Positions 7,615 through 13,725 of a stretch of DNA of 40,101 nucleotides are shown here, piece after piece. Within the stretch, counting starts at the first letter, position 1; every line of letters begins with the position of its first letter. The stretch lies in IMG/VR virus record IMGVR_UViG_3300036985_007658, positions 1 through 40,101 of that record. One strand, given 5' to 3'. Origin of the DNA: a virus. Below the pieces are notes generated by a model that was not told the DNA's origin, ran no database searches, and saw only the letters and a program-made list of their open reading frames with translations. The position numbers and the translations under genes were made by a program.

Positions 7615-8779
7615 AAATAGAATAAGATTGCCATTTTATTTATCAAAGCCGCAATTTCCAGTGGAAAAAACTGTATTTCGTAAAGCAGATGGAAGTACAA
7701 AATTATTATCTGCAATCATCAGAAATACATATGAAGGTAAAACAGATCACCTTCCCGAAGATTGGCACAGAAAACTTGTTATCGCTCTGGCCCATGATAT
7801 AGTTACTATCGAAGATTCAAGATTTTTATCTGACGTAGTAATCGATGGTGATTACGGAATCGACTGGAGTGACTTTTTAAATAACCCTATCGCACAAGCT
7901 ACTTTTACAATTCAGGTAACACCGTTTGATGCGACAAATAATAATTGCCAAAGCTGTTCTGAAATATCTCAGCTTGATTTAGTTGACGATCATACTGCGG
8001 TAGTATGGGATGAAGGAACGACTGAAACGTATCCTGATTTAATTACAGCTAACGATACGATATGTTGTTTTCCATATACAGTCGAAATAGTTAGTTTTAA
8101 TACTGATTTTTTTACTTCTGTTACAGTCGATCAAGCTGGATTATTAACGGCAATTTTAAAAGCATCTGTTCCAGACATAACCGACCTTTTATTATGTACT
8201 TACAGAGTTACGTGCGATAACGGATCGTATGACGAAGCTAACGTTTATTGTAATATTTCAGGAACTTCTACAGAATGCATTCCGCCTTCAGGATTGTATA
8301 TCGTTCAAGATCCGATTGACGATACAAAAGCAACTGCAATCTGGACAAACATCCCAGGCCAGTCATACGATTGGAATTTATATTTGTCATCTGATTTATT
8401 TACACCTGTTTTAGTTGGAATTGGTAGCACAACGCCAACAGCTGAACTTACTGGTATCATTCCAGGTTTATCTTACACTTTTGTTGTAATGACAGACTGC
8501 GGTGAAGGTGTTTTTTCTATACCTGTTTCAGCTTCTTTTGAAAACACTGCAAAAATTCCCGAATCATGTGGTAATTTTACAGTGACATACGCACCACCTT
8601 TATCACCAAAACCAGAATCTTTTTCATATATGGACTGTAATGGCGAAGTAAAAACTCAGGCATTTGCAACTATCGGATCAGTTAATATTTGTATGTTAAT
8701 TAATCCAGGCGCAACTGTTCCAATATTCTTTTCTGCTTCTTCACCTTACATTTCAATAACTTATATCGGATTATGCTAA
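7607..8779 (+). CDS. Tail appendage protein with a fibronectin type III-like domain
   Basis: The 390-residue protein has an N-terminal ~100-residue segment with WHRKLVIALAHDI and SDVVIDGDYGIDW. A beta-rich middle with several cysteines follows (NNCQSCSE near 125). An FnIII-like domain spans about 222-310: the CIPPSGLYI start, KATAIWTNIPGQ, and GLSYTFVVMTDCGEG. Such domains are common on tail tips and fibres, where they may help weak carbohydrate adhesion. It overlaps the glycosyltransferase gene by seven bases. Receptor involvement is inferred from location. Confidence 0.65.
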   Translation: MFKNRIRLPFYLSKPQFPVEKTVFRKADGSTKLLSAIIRNTYEGKTDHLPEDWHRKLVIALAHDIVTIEDSRFLSDVVIDGDYGIDWSDFLNNPIAQATFTIQVTPFDATNNNCQSCSEISQLDLVDDHTAVVWDEGTTETYPDLITANDTICCFPYTVEIVSFNTDFFTSVTVDQAGLLTAILKASVPDITDLLLCTYRVTCDNGSYDEANVYCNISGTSTECIPPSGLYIVQDPIDDTKATAIWTNIPGQSYDWNLYLSSDLFTPVLVGIGSTTPTAELTGIIPGLSYTFVVMTDCGEGVFSIPVSASFENTAKIPESCGNFTVTYAPPLSPKPESFSYMDCNGEVKTQAFATIGSVNICMLINPGATVPIFFSASSPYISITYIGLC

Positions 8780-9606
8780 ATAAAGGAATTTTATTAATCG
8801 CTACAGGCCATCCAGGATATGGAAAAATGGCATACAATCTCGCTTTAACAATTAAAGCTATTGAGCAAATGCCAATCGCTATTATTTATTCAGATAATTC
8901 ATTAAGCCACTTAAATGAAGATCAGTTAAAAATGTTTGATTTTATAATCGAATTACCTAACGATTTCAGAACTGGATTCGGAACAAAACTTCATATCGAT
9001 CAGTTAACACCTTTCGATAAAACACTTTTTCTTGACGCAGATATGCTTTGGCTTGGCAAAAAACCTTCAGACCTTTTTAACGAATTAAGTGGTGTACAAT
9101 TTACTTGTATTACTGAAGGCGATTCTGATAATATAAATCAGAAGTATTATTTCTGGGCAGACATTAAAGAGATAAAAGAAGCATACAAGGTTGAAAAGGT
9201 TTATCAGACAAGAAGTGAAGTGATTTATTTTGAAAAAGGAACGAAAGTTTTTAAAAAAGCCAGGGAATTAAAACCAGAAAGTAAATTAAAAACAATACGA
9301 AGGTTTGGTGAATCTATACCTGACGAATTGTATTTTAATATAGCTTTGGCAATATTAAAAATAGAAACACATACAGAGCGATGGATGCCAGCATATTGGA
9401 ATCGCTTACATAATGAAATAATGCCAAATTTGTCAGTACTTTTTAATAATTATTTTTTGCTTAGTTTTGGAAGTAACGTTGCAAGTCCTGTCATGAAAAG
9501 AACGTATGACAATATTATGCAAGTAGCTGCTAACAAACTTGGGTTGCCATATTTGTTTAAATTAAAATCAAAAAAAGAATGGGCACCAGGACGTTCAAAA
9601 ATCTAA
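8773..9606 (+). CDS. GT8-like glycosyltransferase
   Basis: The 277-residue protein begins with a nucleotide-sugar-type beta/alpha unit (GILLIATGHPGYGKMAYNLA). The diagnostic segment is KLHIDQLTPFDKTLFLDADM near residues 77-96, with a DxD motif (Asp-Ala-Asp) that binds metal and nucleotide sugar in GT-A enzymes of the GT8 type. The catalytic residues therefore look intact. It lies inside the structural module, coupled to the appendage gene upstream and four bases from the portal gene. This makes virion-protein glycosylation a reasonable inference, but a sugar or acceptor cannot be named. Confidence 0.75.
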   Translation: MLNKGILLIATGHPGYGKMAYNLALTIKAIEQMPIAIIYSDNSLSHLNEDQLKMFDFIIELPNDFRTGFGTKLHIDQLTPFDKTLFLDADMLWLGKKPSDLFNELSGVQFTCITEGDSDNINQKYYFWADIKEIKEAYKVEKVYQTRSEVIYFEKGTKVFKKARELKPESKLKTIRRFGESIPDELYFNIALAILKIETHTERWMPAYWNRLHNEIMPNLSVLFNNYFLLSFGSNVASPVMKRTYDNIMQVAANKLGLPYLFKLKSKKEWAPGRSKI

Positions 9607-9610
9607 AAAA

Positions 9611-11362
9611 ATGCCAAAAATAGAATTTACACCAGAAGAATTGAAGCTGTATTTTACAGATAAAAAAAAGCATCATTTTTACGATGAGGCAGAAGATATG
9701 GAAGAAGAAATGCGAGTTCACTCTGATGGTGAATTTCCAGATGAACTTATAAATGATCGAAGACCTAACGAGCCAGAAACAGTCCTGGAATATCGTAAAA
9801 AAATATTCGTAGCAAAAACGAAACCGTATTTCAGTAAGATCGAAAATACATTACAGAAAATTAGAAGATCATCCGACTGGTCGATTAAATATTCGAATAC
9901 ATCTTTCGATAAAATAATCGAAGGTGAAAAGATGATCGATTATGCCGAAAAAAATTACCCTATTTTTACGAGTATTACAAACTGGGCATTTAGTTTATTA
10001 TTAAGAAATTATTTGATCGATTCAAATGCTCTTATTCTTGTTGCGCCTCTTGAAATACCTAACATTGAAAATGAATTTTTAAAACCAGTATGCACTGTTT
10101 TTAATAGCGAATACGTTATCGATTTTGTACACAATGATTACGCAGTCGTAAAAAATAAAGTAGGTTGTAAATATACTGAAAGAGGTTCATTAAAGGATGG
10201 TGAAAGTTATTACGTAATAACTACTGTTGCCATATCAAGGTATGATCAAATAAATTCTAAAAAGCAATTTTCAGAAGCATACTATTACGAACATGGCCTC
10301 GGTTTATTACCGATATTCAAGCTTGGCGGAGTTGCTGTAGAAGTTTACGGAACGAATACGCTTTACGAAAGCCGTATTAGTGGCATTTTACCGGAGTTTA
10401 ACGAAGCATTGAGGGAATATTCCGATCTGCAGGCTGCGAAGGTTTTACACCTATATCCTGAACGTTGGGAATATACACAGAACGAGTGCGTAAGTTGTAA
10501 AGGAACTGGCCAAAGAATACAGCAGCTGAATAACGAATCATCTTGTAGTGTTACCTGTACAACTTGTCAAGGAATAGGATATGTCGCAAGTGGTCCATAT
10601 AGTAAACTATTAATAAAACCATCTGGCCTTGATCAATTACAAGTTCCTACGCCACCTGCTGGATTCGTTGAAAAAGATGTAGAGATCATAAAGGTCCAAG
10701 AAGTTTCTGTCGAATCACATATCTATAATGGATTGGCATCTATTAATTTTGAATTTCTGGCGAAAAGTCCGCAGAATCAATCTGGAGTTGCAAAAGAAGT
10801 AGACAAGGATGATCTGAATACAATGGTACATTCTATTGCCGAAGATTTAGTAGCTATAATTGATCACGTTTATTATTTAACTGCTCTTTACCGCTATTCA
10901 GTTCAGTATACAAAAAGCGAGATAATAGATATGCTGCCAATGATTACTGTTCCAGAAAAATATGATATTTTATCTGCTCAACATTTCGATCAGCAATTAA
11001 CTTCTGCAAAAAATAATAAACTGAATCCAGCTATTTTAAATGCGATGGAAGTTTCATACGCAAGTAAGGCATTTAATAATGATCTTGAAATCGCTAAATA
11101 TGTGGATTTAGTTTTAAAACTTGATCCATTATCTGGTATCTCAGAGGACGATAAAATGGCTCGTTTATCTAACGATGGAATTTTACGAGTTGATTATATC
11201 GTAAGTTCAAACATTAATAAATTTTTAAAATTAGCTATCGAAAAAAATCCTGATTTTATCGATTTAGATATTACTAAACAGCGAGAAGAAATTTACAAGC
11301 TTGCTAATGAGCAAATGGATTCTATTAATATAGATTTAATGCCAACAGATATTCCAGAATAA
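9611..11362 (+). CDS. Portal protein with a DnaJ-type zinc-finger insertion
   Basis: The 583-residue protein is the best portal candidate. It has an acidic N-terminus, a long alpha/beta body, and a helical distal part that resembles portal stem and wing regions. It precedes MuF, scaffold and capsid genes. Residues ~293-323 hold two CxxCxGxG motifs (CVSCKGTG and CTTCQGIG) separated by ~15 residues, the pattern of the DnaJ zinc-binding domain. The insertion lies next to ERWEYTQN, between the core and the LLIKPSGLDQL segment. It may help oligomerisation or binding of a partner. A terminator follows directly. Confidence 0.75.
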   Translation: MPKIEFTPEELKLYFTDKKKHHFYDEAEDMEEEMRVHSDGEFPDELINDRRPNEPETVLEYRKKIFVAKTKPYFSKIENTLQKIRRSSDWSIKYSNTSFDKIIEGEKMIDYAEKNYPIFTSITNWAFSLLLRNYLIDSNALILVAPLEIPNIENEFLKPVCTVFNSEYVIDFVHNDYAVVKNKVGCKYTERGSLKDGESYYVITTVAISRYDQINSKKQFSEAYYYEHGLGLLPIFKLGGVAVEVYGTNTLYESRISGILPEFNEALREYSDLQAAKVLHLYPERWEYTQNECVSCKGTGQRIQQLNNESSCSVTCTTCQGIGYVASGPYSKLLIKPSGLDQLQVPTPPAGFVEKDVEIIKVQEVSVESHIYNGLASINFEFLAKSPQNQSGVAKEVDKDDLNTMVHSIAEDLVAIIDHVYYLTALYRYSVQYTKSEIIDMLPMITVPEKYDILSAQHFDQQLTSAKNNKLNPAILNAMEVSYASKAFNNDLEIAKYVDLVLKLDPLSGISEDDKMARLSNDGILRVDYIVSSNINKFLKLAIEKNPDFIDLDITKQREEIYKLANEQMDSINIDLMPTDIPE

Positions 11363-11394
11363 AAAAAAGCCGAGTTAAATCTCGGCTTTTTTTT
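11361..11394. terminator. Bidirectional terminator between portal and the minus-strand cassette
   Basis: A perfect 14-base inverted repeat (11361-11374 and 11381-11394) surrounds the loop TTAAAT. A-runs on the left arm and T-runs on the right arm give intrinsic terminator form on both strands. It ends the rightward portal transcript and the leftward small-gene cassette. Confidence 0.9.
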
Positions 11395-11533
11395 GATTTT
11401 TAATAAATTCCTGTAGCTTCTTTTTTAAAGTTTTCGAACCTTTTAATTTTACCCTAAAACAAATTACGGTTGTTGGCTCTTTCTTTTTTGCTCCAGCATC
11501 TTTTCTGGCACCGCCTCTGTTTTCTACTTTCAT
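11375..11533 (-). CDS. Small ribbon-helix-helix-like protein
   Basis: This is a 52-residue basic protein starting MKVENRGGARKDAGAKKKEP. The GGARKxAGxKK opening followed by a short beta strand (VICFRVK) and helices (SKTLKKKLQEFIKN) is typical of small phage DNA-binding proteins of ribbon-helix-helix type. The start at 11533 is preferred over an in-frame upstream ATG because it gives this canonical N-terminus. It is the last gene of the leftward cassette and its stop lies inside the terminator. Probable regulator of the cassette; target unknown. Confidence 0.6.
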   Translation of the reverse strand: MKVENRGGARKDAGAKKKEPTTVICFRVKLKGSKTLKKKLQEFIKNQKKAEI

Positions 11534-11543
11534 TTGATTTTTT

Positions 11544-11609
11544 TTACCCAGCGAAACATATAAGTATCGCAAGAATGATAATAATAATTGTTTGATAAAC
11601 TGTTTTCAT
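11544..11609 (-). CDS. 21-residue membrane micropeptide
   Basis: The reading frame encodes MKTVYQTIIIIILAILICFAG, a single hydrophobic helix. It fits exactly between the stop of the 73-residue gene and the start of the ribbon-helix-helix gene, with A-rich sequence before its ATG like its neighbours. Such micropeptides are easily missed. Without comparative evidence it remains tentative. Confidence 0.35.
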   Translation of the reverse strand: MKTVYQTIIIIILAILICFAG

Positions 11610-11610
11610 T

Positions 11611-11832
11611 TTATGAAATTTTTTCTTCGTTATAAATAGTTGAAACATTATCGCAAAACCTTATTTCAGCTTTATCATAGCTGAACTTTTTAATTTCTGA
11701 TGTAATATACGATTCGTAAATAACACCAGGAACTTCGAGAGATTTTACGGCAATATCTTTTTTAAAAAAAGTGATTTTGTTCATTTCGCCCATAGAGTAT
11801 TTTCCGTAGGCTATTACTATTTTCGGTTGCAT
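11611..11832 (-). CDS. Small hypothetical protein of the leftward cassette
   Basis: The 73-residue protein has alternating beta-prone stretches (KIVIAYGKYSMGE, KSLEVPGVIYESYI) and a charged C-terminus. No motif or domain is recognised. Its start (11832) is adjacent to the stop of the gene at 11834, so the two are probably co-translated. Location in a cassette of small leftward genes suggests an accessory role such as host takeover or anti-defence, which is inference only. Confidence 0.55.
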   Translation of the reverse strand: MQPKIVIAYGKYSMGEMNKITFFKKDIAVKSLEVPGVIYESYITSEIKKFSYDKAEIRFCDNVSTIYNEEKIS

Positions 11833-11833
11833 A

Positions 11834-12073
11834 TTAAAATGATTGTTGTACTAAAATTAATTGAACTTTATTTGTAAAATTTGAAGATGTAATTTGCAAA
11901 ACTGGATTTTCAAATCTTGTTTGAAAAAGCATTTCTGTTTCACAAACATCTTCAAGGCAAATAAATAATTTTTTAAGACCTTCAAATGCTTTGTAATAAT
12001 CTTCAGCAACGATATCGAATATTGGCGTATCGTTTTGATCTGGAACAATTTGGAATAAAGTGAAATTTTTCAT
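11834..12073 (-). CDS. Small hypothetical protein of the leftward cassette
   Basis: This 79-residue protein starts MKNFTLFQIVPDQND and carries an alpha/beta pattern with acidic helices (EDYYKAFEGLKKLFICLEDV). The start at 12073 follows an A-rich leader containing repeated AAAACTAAAA, and is preferred over a longer in-frame start. No family is recognised. It is the third gene from the distal end of the cassette and directly adjoins the 73-residue gene. Confidence 0.55.
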   Translation of the reverse strand: MKNFTLFQIVPDQNDTPIFDIVAEDYYKAFEGLKKLFICLEDVCETEMLFQTRFENPVLQITSSNFTNKVQLILVQQSF

Positions 12074-12158
12074 TTTAGTTTTTTTAGTTTTAAAAATTGA
12101 AGGTTTATCCACCAGCCTACAAGGTCAATCCTGAACTATCAGGAAACAGAAAAGGAGT

Positions 12159-12392
12159 TTAAATATCTTCGAATAAATCGTCTATATTATTGTACGCTTC
12201 TTCGAGTGATGAAACTATATCTTTAATAGCGAATATGTCAGTTTCAAGTTCATCTGCTGCTTCACCTTCTTTCCACTTTTCTGATCTCTCATCGTAATAC
12301 TCTTGTTTCGATTCTTTCAAATCTTCCAGCTCGATTTTAATCGTTTCAAGCCTTGACATTAAATCGGTAATTTTTTTTGATCTTTTTAACAT
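12159..12392 (-). CDS. Small coiled-coil protein of the leftward cassette
   Basis: The 77-residue, highly charged protein is nearly all helical with heptad-like hydrophobic spacing (ITDLMSRLETIKIELEDLKE, later IKDIVSSLEEAYNNIDDLF), so it probably forms a coiled coil. It starts MLKRSKK and ends with an acidic tail. The A-rich leader lacks a Shine-Dalgarno motif. About 85 bases without a gene separate it from the next downstream gene. Function unknown; a small dimeric adaptor is possible. Confidence 0.6.
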   Translation of the reverse strand: MLKRSKKITDLMSRLETIKIELEDLKESKQEYYDERSEKWKEGEAADELETDIFAIKDIVSSLEEAYNNIDDLFEDI

Positions 12393-12427
12393 GGTTTTGT
12401 TTTTTGGTTTTTATTAAAAATTTATTT

Positions 12428-12439
12428 CCGCTTTTGCGG
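12428..12439. repeat. CCGC-TTTT-GCGG hairpin, copy 1
   Basis: A four-pair GC stem with a TTTT loop (AAAA on the leftward transcript) lies between the 69-residue and 77-residue genes. The same hairpin with similar flanks (GCGGxCACTT) recurs at 13385-13396. It may end one leftward message weakly, or protect the 5' part of the next. Confidence 0.5.
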
Positions 12440-12452
12440 ACACTTGTTTTTT

Positions 12453-12662
12453 TTAAGCAGAAAAGAAAAAACCTTTGTGATTCCAATGATCTGCTGATGA
12501 TCTTTTAACTATGATGAATTTTTTTCCAGTTGGTGATAAAATTTCAACACTGTCATTTTCATTGATTAAAAATGGCAAACATTTTTCTTGACAAGCATCA
12601 AGTGTTGTTGTTGTGCAATTGAATTTTTTACCATTGCTGAATTTTAATTTGTAAGTAAACAT
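12453..12662 (-). CDS. Small hypothetical protein of the leftward cassette
   Basis: The 69-residue protein starts MFTYKLKFSNGKKFNCTTTT and has a beta-rich character with a central helix (LDACQEKCLPFLI). It has two cysteines but no clear metal site. The start at 12662 sits just after the leader motif AACTATCAAA that is shared by four genes of this cassette. A promoter-like element with TGTATACA lies ~60 bases upstream, so this gene probably begins a transcript. No known family recognised. Confidence 0.6.
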   Translation of the reverse strand: MFTYKLKFSNGKKFNCTTTTLDACQEKCLPFLINENDSVEILSPTGKKFIIVKRSSADHWNHKGFFFSA

Positions 12663-12704
12663 GATTTTGATAGTTTTTTTCAGTAGCTGAATTGCTATTG
12701 AATT

Positions 12705-12730
12705 GTAAAAGTAAGAAGAAAATGTATACA
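12705..12730 (-). promoter_or_regulatory. Leftward promoter with TGTATACA palindrome
   Basis: On the minus strand TGTATACA (12723-12730) is followed nine bases later by TACTTTTAC (12705-12713) and then AATTCAATAGCAA. The same arrangement with the same nine-base gap occurs at 13643-13668, and the downstream TTCAATAGCAA is shared with the rightward early promoter near 26731. The palindrome could overlap a TTG promoter box or be an operator. Confidence 0.5.
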
Positions 12731-12763
12731 AAAATCAAAAAAGAAAAATAATTTTAAAATATT

Positions 12764-12970
12764 TTAAATGTCAGTTCTTGGAAATGATTTATTTTCTTCG
12801 AAATTAATATAATCGCTTATTGCTTCATGAGGATTATAGATTGTCGAAGTTACGATTCCATAAATATATTGCTTTACTTCTTTCGCTGTAGCTTTATGGC
12901 CAGAAGTTTCTGTCAAGTAACTTTTTATTCCTTTTACTTGAGTTTCTGATAGTATAATATTTATATTCAT
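12764..12970 (-). CDS. Small hypothetical protein of the leftward cassette
   Basis: This 68-residue protein starts MNINIILSETQVKGIKSYLT. It is mainly helical (KATAKEVKQYIYGIVTSTIY) and ends with an acidic then basic tail. The start at 12970 is set by the conserved leader AAAACTATCAAA directly before the ATG. I have a general memory of similar helical proteins in Bacteroidetes phages but no function. It lies 46 bases downstream of the zinc-ribbon gene. Confidence 0.6.
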   Translation of the reverse strand: MNINIILSETQVKGIKSYLTETSGHKATAKEVKQYIYGIVTSTIYNPHEAISDYINFEENKSFPRTDI

Positions 12971-13016
12971 TTTGATAGTTTTTATGCAGTTGAATGGATG
13001 CTGCACCCCAGTTTTT

Positions 13017-13355
13017 TTATTCGTAAAAGAAAGAATGTGTTTCAACGTTTTTACCAAGAACTTTTTTTACGCATTCGCTTCCAATTGCAAAGCATCCTTG
13101 CGACTGATTTCCTGTTTGTTTTTCGTAATCAGCTATATCTTCATCTGTCATACCGTTAGGTAAAATTTGGCCGCCTGTGTTGATGTGGACATATCTTGTA
13201 TTCGATTTACCAGAAACTTCTTTGCCGCAATATTCGCATTGGTTTTCAAATATCATTTCTTTGCCACCTCTTTGTCCTTTTGGGTGAGACCAAATATCAC
13301 CGATTTCGATAAATTCTTTTTTGTTTTCTGTTTGATTTTTTTTTGATTTTGACAT
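13017..13355 (-). CDS. Zinc-ribbon-like small protein
   Basis: The 112-residue protein has a charged N-terminal segment, then CEYCGKEV and a second cysteine pair in CFAIGSEC about 45 residues later. These four cysteines form a plausible structural zinc site. The intervening segment contains YVHINTGGQILPNG, reminiscent of small phage nucleic-acid-associated zinc proteins. The start at 13355 follows the leader AATTATCAAA and is preferred over a longer frame. Function is unknown; the leftward accessory cassette context suggests host interaction. Confidence 0.6.
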   Translation of the reverse strand: MSKSKKNQTENKKEFIEIGDIWSHPKGQRGGKEMIFENQCEYCGKEVSGKSNTRYVHINTGGQILPNGMTDEDIADYEKQTGNQSQGCFAIGSECVKKVLGKNVETHSFFYE

Positions 13356-13384
13356 TTTGATAATTTTTTTAGTTTTAAAATAAT

Positions 13385-13396
13385 CCGCTTTTGCGG
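13385..13396. repeat. CCGC-TTTT-GCGG hairpin, copy 2
   Basis: This is identical to the hairpin at 12428-12439 and lies just downstream of the 68-residue gene at 13410. On the leftward transcript it reads CCGCAAAAGCGG followed by an A/T-rich stretch. Repeated use inside one cassette suggests a processing or termination role. Confidence 0.5.
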
Positions 13397-13409
13397 TCAC
13401 TTTTAATTA

Positions 13410-13616
13410 TTAATCTATTATTGGAAAATAGTTGTGATTATATCCTTCCATACCTTCAAAAGAATCATAAATCAATTCTTTTTTTACTAATGAAGAAATA
13501 ATACCTTTTTCCTGATTTGTTAATTGTCTATTAAAACATATATTATCGTCTTCATTATAAAGGCCAATAATTTCTTTTAATAATTCTGATTCAAGATTTG
13601 TTAATTTTTTTTCCAT
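13410..13616 (-). CDS. Small helical protein, first gene of the leftward cassette
   Basis: The 68-residue protein starts MEKKLTNLESELLKEIIGLY and has a winged-helix-like helical pattern (LTNQEKGIISSLVKKELIYD) with an aromatic C-terminus. The start at 13616 follows the conserved leader AACTATCAAA. The divergent region 13617-13725 holds its promoter and that of the MuF gene. A small DNA-binding role is possible, but the helix pattern alone is weak evidence. Confidence 0.6.
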   Translation of the reverse strand: MEKKLTNLESELLKEIIGLYNEDDNICFNRQLTNQEKGIISSLVKKELIYDSFEGMEGYNHNYFPIID

Positions 13617-13642
13617 TTTTTGATAGTTTTTTTGTTTGAATT

Positions 13643-13668
13643 GTAAATGTATATAAAATATGTATACA
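13643..13668 (-). promoter_or_regulatory. Leftward promoter with TGTATACA palindrome
   Basis: On the minus strand TGTATACA (13661-13668) is followed after nine bases by TACATTTAC (13643-13651) and AATTCAA. The spacing and sequence match the element at 12705-12730. It would drive the minus-strand cassette from the gene at 13616. Confidence 0.55.
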
Positions 13669-13709
13669 AAAATCAAAAATCTAAAATATTTTTTAAAATA
13701 TTTTTTTAT

Positions 13710-13717
13710 TACCTTTA
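13710..13717 (+). promoter_or_regulatory. Candidate -7 element TACCTTTA before the MuF gene
   Basis: TACCTTTA fits TAnnTTTA and lies nine bases before ATG 13726, so a transcript starting here would be nearly leaderless. It faces away from the leftward promoter at 13643, making this a compact divergent control region. Confidence 0.35.
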
Positions 13718-13725
13718 TTGCTTGA

